From NCBI GenBank assembly GCA_963580285.1, contig OY757017.1, positions 14,458,538 to 14,522,537 on the forward strand: a stretch of 64,000 bases of DNA, given 5' to 3'. Shown here one piece after another: positions 10,075 through 20,315 of the stretch (the first letter of the stretch is position 1; every line of letters starts with the position of its first letter). Source of the DNA: Lucinisca nassula (Eukaryota > Mollusca > Bivalvia > Lucinida > Lucinidae). Under the pieces are notes generated by a model. The model searched no databases and had not been told where the DNA came from. It was given only the letters and a program-made list of their open reading frames with translations. The translations under genes were made by a program, and so were the position numbers.

Positions 10075-10660
10075 AGCAATGGAAGAAGCTGTGAAAAACT
10101 AATTCATGCAAGCTATATGGTATAAGTGTGCATGTTTGGGTCTTTCGATATGCTGGAAGGGTGGGGGTCAAGCTACCCCAGCCAGGATAGCTTGGGCCCC
10201 CGGGGATGAAGGTATCCACGCTAGGAGCAATATGGTAGAGATGTGAAATCCTGATTCATGCAAGCAAGCTTGTGGTAATGTTATGTCAACCATATACCAC
10301 TGGACCTTCCATTGTAGAGAAGTGTGCTTGTTTGGGTTTTCCAAAGTCTGGATTTTGGGGATGGGGTCACGCTATCCCAGCCAGGAAATCTTCACCCCCA
10401 CCCATGAGCAATGGTTACAGTTGTGAAAAACTTATTCATGCAACTTATATGGTATAAATGTGCTTGTTTAGGTTTTTCGAAATACTGAGAGTGTGGTGGT
10501 GAAGGTATCCCAGCTGGGATATCTTTACCCCCACCCATGAGCAATGGTAGAGGTGTGAAATCCTGATTCATGCAAGCTAGCTTGTGGTGATGTTATCTCA
10601 ACCATAGACCATTGGACATCAGTAGTACCTTCCATTATTGAGAAATGTGCTTGTCTGGGT
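10075..10660 (-). repeat. Inner-arm ~300-bp tandem repeat, right copy
   Basis: Two diverged units with GAAATCCTGATTCATGCAAG (about 10245 and 10555), CACCCATGAGCAATGG and short GCTATCCCAGCCAGG-type palindromes. Inverted counterpart of 3190-3660. Confidence 0.7.
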
Positions 10661-10664
10661 CAAA

Positions 10665-12543
10665 TAGTCATTTGCCTCTATAATATGGTCATATTTCTTA
10701 CTAAGGGTAGATCTATTAGACAGAGTCATGATTGAAACGAAAAATGTTAGAGTGAAACATTGAGTCTACTATCTAACTTCAGTTACATATAAGACAAATT
10801 TGGCATTAATAAATTAGTTAATACCAAAAGTGGGGATGGGGGTAAAGTAACCTGGCCAGTTTAGCTTTACCCCCGGAGGGCAAGATATCCCAGCCGGGAT
10901 ATCTTCACCCACGCCTTGCCAAACATCACCACAACCACCACCACTCACAACTGACAGGGTTGATGCAAGATTATGAAAGATTGTCATAAGCAAGGTGTTG
11001 ACTAAGAAAATAAACAAAATGAAGTTATCAAACAGTCATATGCCTCTATAATATGGTCATATTTCTTACTTAGGGTAGTTCTATCAGTGTCATGACTAAA
11101 ACAAAAAATGTTCAAGTGAAACATCGAGTATAATATCTTGCTTCAGTTACATATAAGAAGAAATTGGGCATTGAGAAAATAGTTTATATCCAAAAGTGGG
11201 GATGGGGGTAAAGATATCCTGGCCAGTTTAGCTTTACCCCCGGGGGTAAAGATATCCCGGCTTAAAGATATCCCAGCCGGGATATCTTTACCCCCACCAA
11301 AAGTTGGGGTAGGGGTAAAGATATCCTGGCCAGTTTAGCTTTACCCCCGGGGGAAAAGATATCCCAGCCGGGATATCTTTACCCCCGCCTTTCCACTCAC
11401 CACCACCACCCATTTCACAACTGACAGGGATAATGCAAGATTATGAAAGATTGTCATAAGGGACATTTCCAATAAGAAAATATACAAAAAGAAGTTATTA
11501 AATAATCACTTGCCTCTATAATATGGTCATATTTCTTACTAAGGGTAGTTCTATTAGTCTGAGTCATGATTGAAAAAAAAATGTTCAAGTGAAACATCGA
11601 GTATAATATTTTGCTTCAGTTACATATAAGAAGTAATTGGGCATTAAGAAAATAGTTTATACCCAAAAGTTGGGGTGGGGGTAAAGATATCCTGGCAAGG
11701 TTAGCTTTACCCCCGGGGGTAAAGATATCCTAGCCAGGATATCTTTACCCCGCCTTTCCACTCACCACCACCACTCATTTCAAAACTGACAGGGATAATA
11801 CAAGATTATAAAAGATTGTCATAAGGGACATTTTGAATAAGAAAATATACAAAAAGAAATTATTCAATAATCATTTGCCTCTAAAATATGGTCATATTTC
11901 TTACTAAGGGTAGTTCTATTCGGCCGAGTCCTGATTGAAACGCAAAAATGTTAAAGTGAAACATCGAGTCCACTATCTTGCTTCTCTTACATATAAGAAG
12001 AAAATAGTTTATACCCAAAAGTTGGGGTGGGGGTAAAGATATCCTTGCCAGTTAAGCTTTACCCCCGGGGGTAATTTTACCCCCGCCTTTCCACTCACCA
12101 CCACAACCCATTTCACAACTGACAGGGATAATGCAAAATTATGAAAGAGTGTCATAAGCATCATTTTGAATAAGAAAATATACAAAAAAAAAGAAGTTAT
12201 TAAATAATCATTTGCCTCTATAATATGGTCATATTTCTTACTAAGGGGTTGTATTGAAACAGTCATGATTGAAACAAAAAATGTTAAAGTGAAACTTCGA
12301 GTTCACTATCTTGCTTCTCTTACATATAAGAAGAAATTGGGCATTTAGAAAATAGTTTAAACCCAAAAGTTGGGGTGGGGGTAAATATATCCTGGCCAGT
12401 TTAGCTTTACCCCCGGGGGTAAAGATATCCCAGCCGGGATATCTTTACCCCTGCGGGTAAAGATATCCAGGGTGGGGGTAAAGATATCCCGGGATATTCT
12501 AACCCCCGGGGGTAAAGCTACCCAGGGGTCAAGATAAACTGGG
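10665..12543 (-). repeat. Right-arm tandem array, ~365-bp palindromic units
   Basis: Roughly five units in the opposite orientation to 1469-3180, each with the GATATCCCRGCCGGGATATC palindrome and TTACCCCCGGGGGTAA. Units differ by small indels; one contains a doubled palindrome block (11190-11400). The array ends at GATAAACTG (12535-12543), the complement of CAGTTTATC at 1469. Confidence 0.85.
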
Positions 12544-12592
12544 ACACCTGACCCGATCGTTTAGTCTTAGAGTCTAGAATGCCGGGTCCGGC
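12544..12592. repeat. Terminal palindromes of the large inverted repeat
   Basis: Contains TCTAGAATGCCGGG and continues beyond the proposed edge into TCCGGCGTTCTAG and AGACCGGGTCCGGTCGTCT. These are two small perfect or near-perfect palindromes that make the exact element boundary ambiguous. Confidence 0.45.
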
Positions 12593-12643
12593 GTTCTAGG
12601 TTCAGAGACTAAAAGACCGGGTCCGGTCGTCTAGCAACTTCCT

Positions 12644-12785
12644 TAAATGAATGTCAAACAGTGAAGATACAGATCAGATGGCTTCACTATTAAAGTGAAT
12701 GTCAAACAGTGGAAACACTGATCAGATGACTTCCCTATTAAAGTGAATGTCAAACAGTGAAGATACTGATCAGATGCATATGCTG
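12644..12785 (+). repeat. Three ~48-bp direct repeats with GTCAAACAGTG
   Basis: Three units of GAATGTCAAACAGTGRARA...ACTGATCAGATG immediately upstream of the first recognised exon. The core is half of the CAAACAGTG/GATCAGATG palindromic cassette found in many MITEs here, so this is likely a tandem amplification of one hairpin arm. Confidence 0.75.
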
Positions 12786-12820
12786 GTTTAGCTGGGCCAT
12801 GGTTCTTTTGTTGTTTCCAG

Positions 12821-12981
12821 ATGGCTGCAATAGAAAAAATACCAACTTTGGTTGTTAAACTACTTAATAGTGACAGTGGCACTGCTGTGCTGACATACCT
12901 GCTGACAAGAAATAATGACAGTCTACCATCACAATGTGTCAGAAAAACGGTCCTACAGTTTAGACTTTTAGCTGTAATGAG
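12821..12981 (+). CDS. Exon 1 recognised of an unknown five-exon gene
   Basis: A pyrimidine-rich acceptor (TTCTTTTGTTGTTTCCAG) is followed at once by ATG and 53 codons plus 2 nt, then a GTTTGT donor. The peptide starts MAAIEKIPTLVVKLL and ends RLLAVMR. The AG left at the end combines with the G that starts exon 2 to give an Arg codon, so the phases match exactly. The peptide is leucine-rich and probably helical; I do not recognise the family. Whether this ATG is the true start or an internal Met of a longer protein cannot be decided, because an acceptor directly precedes it and nothing coding was seen upstream. It sits about 230 bp from the edge of the large inverted repeat. Confidence 0.72.
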
Positions 12982-13069
12982 GTTTGTATTGTACTGTAAA
13001 TCACAAATTACGATAGCACATCTGCGTGACGTAGTGCATTCTTCCGTATCTGCAACATGTTTAATTTTC

Positions 13070-13500
13070 TGATGAAAATTTGTGATATTTCGGTAAAATT
13101 CCGCTATTACATCACGTGAACAAGTCCGTGAAATGAAGACCCCCCTAAACCCCATTTTATATAGAGAAAACTGGGGTTTTTGGGGGTATTCATTAGGGCC
13201 CCGCACTGAAAGTGTGGGTGCCCTATAGTAATCACTCTGTCTGTCTGTCTGTCCGTCCGTCTGTCCGTCCACAAATTTCTGATAGCGCTGCCGGGGCCGT
13301 AGTCAGTTTCACTGACAGCTCTAGTTATTTTTCTTATTTCTGCTCCAAGACATAGGTTGTGGGTACTCGTTAGAGGCGGTTCTAACGAGCACACACAACC
13401 TATGTTATGAGCATTTATAAGAAAAATATCATGGGTTTTCATCAGAAAAGTAGCTATAATGGAGATGGGAAAAATGCACTATGTCGCACGGGTGTGTTAT
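13070..13500. mobile_element. Hairpin MITE (family H) with nested pearl/HINE-like head
   Basis: Reference entry for family H, about a dozen copies. The flanks carry AAACCCCAGTTTTCTCTAT-type sequence. The core is a 90-110-bp near-perfect hairpin, TTTTTCTTATTTCTGCTC...GTACTCGTTAGAACCGCC and its complement. In this copy (core 13326-13430) the left flank is broken by a hairpin-headed CTGT/CCGT tract at about 13196-13320 (GGGCCCCGCACTGAAAGTGT...). No open frame. The ends are too degraded here to call a target duplication. Confidence 0.7.
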
Positions 13501-13685
13501 CGTAATGAAGACCACCTAAAATTAAGATTAATTCTGCTATAAAAAGCTTATTTTTAAGGGTGTACTTAATCTTTCTTTGTGTTTTCTGCCCCCGGTGTCA
13601 TCTGATCAAGGACCACCTTTGGGACTGTTCAAAAGTGGTCTTAAAGACCACTTTTGAACAGTCCCTAAGGTGGTCTTAATATATG
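13500..13685. mobile_element. MITE with AAGACCACCT inverted ends
   Basis: Starts GAAGACCACCTAA and ends AGGTGGTCTTAAT. Internally, ACCACTTTTGAACAGTCCC and its complement form a ~40-bp hairpin. Related copies are at 53240-53435 and, decayed, at 58878-58955. Confidence 0.65.
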
Positions 13686-13689
13686 ATGT

Positions 13690-13890
13690 TTACTATAATA
13701 TTATTATTTGTACACAAAACATAAATTATAGTTGCTCATTGGAACCGCCTCATCGAGGCAGTTCTAACAAGCACCCACAACCTGTCTTGGAGCAGAAATA
13801 AAAAAAAATATTTCATACCCCGCAAACCCCAGTTTTCTCTGTTTAAAGTGGGGTTTAAAGGTGTGTTCGTTGCACAGACTTGTTATCGTA
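13690..13890. mobile_element. Hairpin MITE family H, degraded copy
   Basis: Contains GAACCGCCTCATCGAGGCAGTTCTAACAAGCACC, the central hairpin, and AAACCCCAGTTTTCTCTG-type flank. The left arm is shortened. Confidence 0.65.
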
Positions 13891-14254
13891 CTGTAAAATC
13901 TGTGATTCCATTGTGGAAATTTGGGCGGGGAGCACAGATGTTCCTACAATTTTCATATGCACCGAGTAAAGAATCAGATAGATAAAGTCTGACCAGCGAC
14001 TTCTGTCGCATGAAGGAGCATTGGGGCCTTAGCTACCCTTAGAGCACACAACGAAGACTGATCAGACTGCATGGATGGGCAGGCTGACCTGAGTCTTCAC
14101 TGGGCGCACATGTAAATTGTAGGAAATGCTGTGCCCCGTCAAATTTGAGGATCACTGGTGTGTCCTAATTGGCCAAAATCAGATAGCTATAGTCTGGCCC
14201 AGAAAACCTTGTACACTCCATACTTTTCAGCTCTTTGGTGTTTTCCTCATCTTG
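13890..14254 (-). repeat. Repeat R265, first monomer, left part
   Basis: Matches 41089-41332 (reverse complement) and 18045-18320 in blocks: GATTCCATTGTGGAAATTT, CCTAATTGGCCAAAA and GGCCCAGAAAAC...ACACTC. A ~220-bp foreign block (about 13925-14150), also seen in part at 33530-33605, interrupts it. Its continuation after the SINE insertion is at 18030, so 13890-14254 plus 18030-18320 form a broken dimer. Confidence 0.6.
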
Positions 14255-14649
14255 TTTGTTTGTTTGTTTGATTTGGGGTTTACCGTCCCTGTCAACACTG
14301 TAAAGGTCATTTTGGAGACGTTGCTTCCAATTTTGTGTGACTTTTACCCGACATTAAGATGAAATGACATCTCAAGCCCTGTTGCCCAATGAAACTAATA
14401 GGGTTTATAAGCATGGACGGGCCGACTCACACCGCATTGCCTTGGCAGGCTTAGATCCCCTAAGCAGTTTGCCAGTACTCATGTGCGGGTCGGTTTCAGC
14501 TCTGCGTGGAAGCATCATGCAGCCCATCTATTTCTTCAAGCCCCGTTGGGCGGCATACCTGTGATCTCTCCCTGATCATGCGGGAGGCTCCCGCATTTGA
14601 AGCATACCTCCCGCTCTCCCGTCCGGGAGACAGAATCTCCCGCATTTGC

Positions 14650-15287
14650 AATTTTCCTGTCCTCGATTTTTTTCATTGGTACCATTTGCGGTAAGCGGTA
14701 ACAGACTTTAAACTTTGACTGCTGAAGGCAATTAACAAATAAGCAGGAGAATATATCCGATACTTAACGGTAAACATCAACTTCAAAAAGCCGATAATCC
14801 TTTGTTCTGTCTCAGCTGACTGCACAGAATAAACATGATCTGGCTGCTAATACAGATTAAATAACCTGACGTAATTTATTTACCGTTACCTTTTACGAGG
14901 TGCATCTGCACTTGACCTGGTACAGATTCTCAGTAGTTTTGTATGGTGACAGCAACAGTTCTATTTTACTTATATTTAGCTTAGATTTAAATTGAAATTG
15001 TGTCTTTATTTTCTCATTTTTTATCACTGTTTGTTCCTTTTATATCGCTCTCCAATACGTCTTTTCTTTTCATATTTTATGTAAAGTTAGACATTTTGAT
15101 TTTGAAAGTGGAAAATAGTTATTATTTACCAATCAATAACGAGTAATTATTAAAAGTAATGAAATCAACAGCAGATTTTCTTATAGTAAATTGCTCCCCT
15201 TGGGTAAGCTTTTTACAAGTACTGTATTTAAAAAGATATGTGACAGGGAACTTCATGTTAGTGAAATCTATAATTAATGTGCATTTA
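14650..15287. other. Interior of the TIR element, no gene seen
   Basis: AT-rich sequence with no frame, repeat or splice-flanked exon that I can support. Confidence 0.4.
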
Positions 15288-17305
15288 TTAGCTCACCTGA
15301 CCGAAGTTCTGAGCTTTTGTGACTGTGAGATGTCCGGCGTCGTCGTGCGTCGTCCGTGCGTAAACTTTTCTTGTGAACACACCAGAGGTCACAGTTTTGG
15401 GCCAATCATCATAAAACTTGGTCAGAATGATCACCATGACAATATCTCGGTCAAGTTCGAATGTGGGTCATGTGGGGTCAAAAAGTAGGTCAGTACTTCA
15501 AATCATAGAAAAACTTTGTGAACATAGTAGAGGCCACAGATTTAGTCTGATCATCATTAAACTTGCTCAGAATTATCATCTTGACAATATCTCGGTTAAG
15601 TTCGAATATGGGTCATGTCCGGTCAAAAAGTAGGTCAGTAGGTCAAATCACAGAAAAACCTTGTGAACACACTAGAGGCCACAGTTTTGGACCAATCATC
15701 ATCAATTTATCTCAGAATGATCTCTTGACAATATCTCGGTCATGTTTGAATATGGGTCATGTTGTTCAAAAAGTAGGTCAGTAGGCCAAATCATAGTAAA
15801 ACCTTGTGAACACACTAGAGGCCACAGTTTTAGTCTGATCATCATCAAACTTGCTAAGAATGACCATCTTGACAATATGTAAGACCATTTCGAATATGGG
15901 CCATGCTGTGTCAAAAAGTAGGTCATGGGTCAAATCATTGAAAAACCTTGTGAGGCCACAGTTTTGGTCCAATCATCATTAATCTGAATGATCAACTTGA
16001 CAAAATCTCCTACAGGGGCATAAAAACATGAATATGGATTATGTTGGGTCAAAAAGTAGGTCAGTAGGTCAAATTGTAGAAAAAACCTTGTTAACACACC
16101 TGAGGCCACAGTTTTAATCTGATTTTCATCAACCTTACTAAGAAAGATCATCTTGACAATATCTAAGTCAAGTTTGGCAAAAAGTAGGTCAGTAGGTCAA
16201 ATCATTAAAAAAACCTTGTGAACACACTAGAGGCTACAGTTTTGGTCCGATCATCATCAAACTTGCTCAGAATGATCTTCTTGACAATATCTCGGTTAGG
16301 TTTAAATATTGGTCATGTTGGGTCAAAAAGTAGGTCAGAAGGTCAAATCATATAAAAAATGTTCTGAACACACTTGAGGCCACAATTTTTGTCGGATTAT
16401 CATCAAACTTGCTCAGAATGATCATCTTGACAATATCTTGATCAAGTTTAAAAATCAAAAAGTAGATCAGTAGGTTATTTTGTCATAACTGTTGATCTGT
16501 TTAAGACAGAGCCTTCATATTTGGCACGTAGGTTCCTTGTGACAAGGGCTTCCACTCCTACAAAATGACCTGTAACCTTGACATGTGACCTTCTTTATCA
16601 TCACTTTTGAACCATTTGATATAGTGCCTTCATATTTGGAATGTTTATTCTGTGCGACAAGGACTTCCCACCCATACAAAAATTTTGACATGTGACCGTG
16701 ACCTTTGACCTACATAGTCATAGCTTTTGAACTATTTGAGATAGAGCCTTCATATTTGGCATGTATGTTCCTTCTGACAAGGGCCTTCCACCCATACACA
16801 CAATTTTACCTGTGACCTTGACCTTTGACCTACTTCACCATAACTTTTGAGCCATTAGAGATAGAGCCTTCATATTTGGCATGTAGGCTCCTTGTGACAA
16901 GGGCTTCCCATACATACAAAATTTTTGACCTGTGACCTTGACCTTTGACCATTTTTGTCATAACTTTTGAACCATTTATGATAGAGCCTTCATAATTGGC
17001 ACGTAGGTTTCTTGGGACAAGGTCTTCGCACTCATGTAAAAAATTTTGACCTTGACCTGTGACCTACTTAATCATAACTTTTGAACCATTTGAGATAGAG
17101 CCTTCATATTTGGCATGTATATTCCTTGTGAGAAGGGCTTCACACTCATACAAAAAGTTTGACCTTGACCTACTTTATCATAGCTTTTGAACCATTTGAG
17201 CTAGATCCTTCATATCTGGCATGTATGCTCCTTCTGACAAGACACTGTACTATATTACCTACCATTTCATTTCTTCAGTGTGGATCAGGTGAACGATTTA
17301 GGGCA
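15288..17305 (+). mobile_element. Pearl/HINE-like element, complete, two internal minisatellites
   Basis: The left end TTAGCTCACCTGACCGAAG leads into GTCGTCGTGCGTCGTCCGTG. The right end CAGGTGAACGATTTAGGGC (about 17286-17304) matches the terminus of the family at 1-774 and 59169. Inside are about eight ~145-bp units (15360-16480; CACACTAGAGGCCACAG, GGTCAAAAAGTAGGTCAGTA) and about seven ~118-bp units (16490-17240; AGATAGAGCCTTCATATTTG). The second array contains TGACCTTTGACCT motifs. This layout is that of bivalve 'pearl' elements and Helentron-associated HINEs, which move by a Helitron-type enzyme supplied in trans. That assignment is by structure only. Confidence 0.7.
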
Positions 17306-17920
17306 TCATTATATCAAGGTTTGGATATAACAAAATTTACATTTTAACCAAATAAAGACTCAGCATTTTTTCCTGGGATTCTAACTAATTTTTGGGGGCC
17401 AACCTGAACAATTGTTATAAAATGGTATTAATTTCAGCATGGACTGCTTTACCTATACATGTATTCATGAACAGGGTATTCTGAGAAAAGCCAAAAAAGG
17501 TGCCTGCACAGACTATATGAAGGAGTGTAAATAGTGCTAGAAGTAATGCTTAACACTGAAGAGAACTTTGTGCTTTGGGTCTGTTCAGTAGCAGTAAAAC
17601 CCAGCACTGGATAAAGAGGCAGACTGGAAACATTTTAGTATATTTTTTCTAATCAAGTATTTCTATACTAAAGCATGTTGTGGATACTTTCAACAATCAG
17701 GTGATTCTGACAAATACCCACAACATATGTTGTGGGTACTTGAAATCACACCAATGGACTTGTGGTTACAGCAATGTTTGTAAATAACCTACAATTTGCT
17801 ATTTTGAAATTAAACTTGACAAAATATGCTCCTATCATTTTAATTAAGTAGTTCCAGTTCCTTTGTACATCTAAACCACAAAAAATGACAAGAAAAAAAA
17901 CACTTAAACATGCCGTCAGA
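17306..17920. other. Interior of the TIR element, one palindrome
   Basis: No gene was seen. At 17672-17742, GTTGTGGATACTTTCAACAA...CACAACATATGTTGTGGGTACTTGAA resembles a hairpin of family H type with a different stem. Confidence 0.4.
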
Positions 17921-18029
17921 AAGTCTCCCTCATTGAGACCCCAATCTCCCTCATCTGAGAAGCAAATCTCCCTCATGGTCAACATAAAATTATCACAGGT
18001 ATGGGGCGGGGGCTATTTTCCTCATCTTG

Positions 18030-18320
18030 AAAAAATAATTCTTTTATAGAACATATTTAACATCGCAACAGCTGGAGTCCAGTGACTTTGTGGTGGCTGT
18101 AAACAGTCTTTCAGTCCTTCGTCATAGTGAAGATTATATTTTCTAGTCCTTTGGTATCATTGATTCCATTGTGAAATTTTTAAAGTATATGAAGGTCACT
18201 GATGAGGCTTAATTGGCCAAAACTAGCTAATATAATCCAGAAAAACATGAACTATCCATAGTTCTCAGTTTTGCAATAGATTCCTTGCTTCTGAAGAACA
18301 TAATCTGACAGAACTCAAAA
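18030..18320 (-). repeat. Repeat R265, end of first and second monomer
   Basis: Continues the repeat interrupted at 14254. CTTTTATAGAACATATTTAA at 18043 marks a monomer junction. The second monomer (GTGATGAGGCTTAATTGGCC...) runs to about 18290, where CATTCCTTGCTTC-type sequence ends. Confidence 0.55.
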
Positions 18321-18419
18321 ATACAATAAACAAAGTACACGTAAATATCTTTATAACTCTGTTCATAATATGTTTTTTGTATAACGTGGTATAAATATGG
18401 CTCTCCAAATATGTAGATT

Positions 18420-18590
18420 GGGCCCCGCCCATTGGGGCTTGAAGAAATGGATATGATGCTCCCACACAGAGCTGAATCTGACCCGCCACACGAGTACTGG
18501 TAAACCACTTAGAGGATCTAAGCCTGCCCAGGCAAAGCCGTGCGAGTTGGACCATCCATGCTTATACACCATATTGGTTTCATTGGTTTG
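18420..18590 (+). mobile_element. SINE-A fragment (5' half)
   Basis: Runs from GGCCCCGCCCATTGGGG to TATTGGTTTCATTGG, then stops. The tail half is missing. Confidence 0.8.
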
Positions 18591-18715
18591 AAAGTAACAT
18601 AATTGTTACACAAGCATGGGTTCCACTTTTAACCCCAACAATAGTGTTTCCCAGAGGTTGTGAAGTGATTTGACGGTGAGAAATGTATTATTTTTCTGTC
18701 ATTCTCTTTTGCCAG

Positions 18716-18857
18716 GATACTGACGCAGCTACCTCCAAAGATATTTGTGCAGAGATTTAATAATAACTTGAATGAATTGTTAGAGCTATTTACTGAAGTG
18801 GCACAAACATTTGAAAGACTTGGTCCTGAAAACAGTGATCTGCCTGGGCTGCAACAG
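18716..18857 (+). CDS. Exon 2 recognised of the unknown five-exon gene
   Basis: Acceptor TCTTTTGCCAG, 142 nt (1 nt completing the Arg codon plus 47 codons), donor CAG-GTGTGT. The peptide starts ILTQLPPKIFVQRF and contains LLELFTEVAQTFERLG and DLPGLQQ. It is amphipathic and probably alpha-helical. The frame remains open to 18998 only because the downstream MITE lacks stops; the GT donor and the phase-0 exon that follows favour ending at 18857. Both splice sites fit and the phase with exon 1 is exact, which is strong evidence for a real exon although no family is recognised. Confidence 0.82.
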
Positions 18858-18915
18858 GTGTGTGACCAAGAAATTTATTGTTATTTTTGCCAGTTTATGC
18901 TATTACACCTTTTAA

Positions 18916-19120
18916 CCCTTGTCCTGCTGAACCCAGAAGTGTCTTTTCTTTCAAACAATGTAGATCCAGATCAGATGGCTTCTGAAGAAGCCATCTGATC
19001 TGGATCTTCATTGTTGATCATTCAGTTTAAGAATTTCTTGCAATGATTTGCATCAAGAAATCTGATTGGTTGATAATCAGTTGTTGGTGTGGTTTATTTA
19101 AATATTCAGCAGGTCAAGGG
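18916..19120. mobile_element. piggyBac-like TTAA MITE (family P), 205 bp
   Basis: Reference entry for family P. TTAA (18912-18915 and 19121-19124) flanks CCCTTGTCCTGCTGAA and its complement TTCAGCAGGTCAAGGG. The centre is a ~60-bp hairpin, GATCCAGATCAGATGGCTTC and its complement. TTAA target plus termini beginning CCC is the piggyBac signature; no transposase is present. It inserted 58 bp downstream of exon 2. Confidence 0.88.
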
Positions 19121-19194
19121 TTAAGATTTATAGAAAGTATTCATGAATGGAAATAAGTATTGAACTGCCAAGCAGAATTGTAAAGCAGAAAACA

Positions 19195-19480
19195 TTCTAT
19201 TTTCATGCCCCCTCCACAAATTGAGAGCAGCATATTATTTTGCCCTTGTCTGTACATCTGTCTGTCTGTATGTTACAGTTTGTGGTACTATTCTTGTCTC
19301 TGCAACTCCTCCTACAGTATTTGACACAGGACATTGAAACTTGCAACACCGTCCAGACATGCATTGGACATGTGCATAAAGGCAACAAGATTCTAATCCA
19401 GCCGCTTATTGCAAAATTATATCCCCTTGAATAACTAAAACATTTTGGTCATATGTTTCTCAAAGAATGTTGCAGTTTCT
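19195..19480 (+). mobile_element. Pearl/HINE-like head fragment with (TCTG)n
   Basis: TGCCCCCTCCACAAATTGAG, then TGTACATCTGTCTGTCTGTATG and part of one repeat unit. No full array. Confidence 0.5.
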
Positions 19481-19559
19481 AACTTAGTTAGAATGTGTGC
19501 GTGTCAACTGCATATACCAAACAAGTTACTTGCCTAGTGAGGCATATGGTGGGGGCATG

Positions 19560-19700
19560 CATCACCTTTAGTGATTGTCCAGTTCTCGTCCACCTCTGAT
19601 TAATGATCGGCTCCAAATAAGTGAAATAATCTTGAAAGGGCTGTAAAACCAACCCTCCCCCACCCCCCCCCCCCCCCCCCCAAAAAAAAATAATAATAAA
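19560..19700 (+). mobile_element. SINE-D 3' fragment with poly(C)/poly(A)
   Basis: CCACCTCTGATTAATGATCGG...AATCTTGAAAGGGCTGTAAA, then about 25 C and poly(A). Shared with 52797-52945 and 62225-62392. The poly(C) length may be an assembly or polymerase artefact. Confidence 0.65.
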
Positions 19701-20039
19701 CATCCATTTGGCTCTTGTTATTGACTTTGTATGTAGCTTAATTTTATTTGTCTGTGATAGTCACATGGACAGCAGCAGTATAAGTGCTATTGTATGTGTA
19801 ACATTTGGTGGACTGACAAACAATTGATGCAAGAAGTATTTAAAAATTCTGTCTGGTACCGTCATAATTTGTGTCTAAAAGCAAATGTATCACTTGTCTT
19901 ACTCAAGGGCACAATACTTAGCATTAATGAGCTACTTCACAGTGTCAAGTATGATCATTTTCGATTGCACTGCTGCTCTATTGCTTGGCAGTATTATTTC
20001 ATTCATTTGGGATTTTAATTTCCTCCAACTGAAAAAAGA

Positions 20040-20315
20040 TTTTTTAAACCCCACCACATGATCGTGATGCGGTCTTAGGTTATCCTTTCTTTTTGAGTGT
20101 CTGTCTGTATTCTGTTTGTCTCTCTGTCAGATAACTTGAGCATTAAAGTTTGCATACACATTCATATTAGAAATGAGTGGTTTGGGATTGTTGGTTGACA
20201 GAGTTATAGCCCTTTTTATTACTGGTAAAATGACTTTGGGTTGGTATGGAATATTTAGATGAAACTTCACATATACATGCAACTGGACCACTGAAGGTTA
20301 TTTGTTGTGGGCACT
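20040..20315 (+). mobile_element. Pearl/HINE-like head fragment
   Basis: AAACCCCACCACATGATCGTGATGCGGTC (imperfect hairpin), then GTGTCTGTCTGTATTCTGTT and one decayed unit ending near 20300. Confidence 0.5.

Larger units (their letters stand above)
1420..12592. mobile_element. 11-kb inverted repeat, Foldback/Galileo-like element
   Basis: The left part (1420 to about 5995) and right part (about 9440 to 12592) are inverted copies. Both outer ends read CCCGGCATTCTAG, then a diverged ~30 bp, GGTGT, CAGTTTATCTT and a TACCCCC-rich tract. The outer third of each arm is a ~365-bp tandem array and the inner part is unique sequence. The left arm was later interrupted by a SINE and a mariner-type MITE that the right arm lacks. 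A third piece (3985-4480) is turned round inside the left arm. Long inverted arms containing direct repeats are the hallmark of Foldback/Galileo elements, but no transposase was found in the 3.4-kb centre and no target duplication is visible. A segmental inverted duplication is the alternative. Confidence 0.65.
14554..18003. mobile_element. TIR DNA element inside SINE-A, 3.45 kb
   Basis: Ends are CATACCTGTGAT and ATCACAGGTATG. The shared flank GGGCGG (14548-14553, 18004-18009) is a 6-8-bp target duplication within the SINE's GGGCGGGGG terminus. Subterminal TCTCCCGC/TCTCCCTC repeats occur near both ends (14565-14645; 17922-17980). A 6-8-bp TSD with subterminal repeats suggests a hAT-like non-autonomous element, but the superfamily is uncertain. 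It carries the pearl/HINE-like element 15288-17305. No transposase was seen. Confidence 0.7.
14255..18015 (-). mobile_element. SINE-A copy split by a 3.4-kb insertion, 14-bp TSD
   Basis: The SINE-A tail side starts at 14255 (TTTGTTTG...) and its 5' end resumes at 18004 (GGGCGGGGGC). The outer duplication TTTTCCTCATCTTG is exact (14241-14254 and 18016-18029), proving that the two pieces are one insertion. Between them lies the TIR element 14554-18003. Confidence 0.9.

Noticed and set aside
12643..13272. 209-codon minus-strand open frame
   Set aside because: Antisense to exon 12821-12981 and otherwise made of direct repeats and a CTGT/CCGT tract without stops; no motif.
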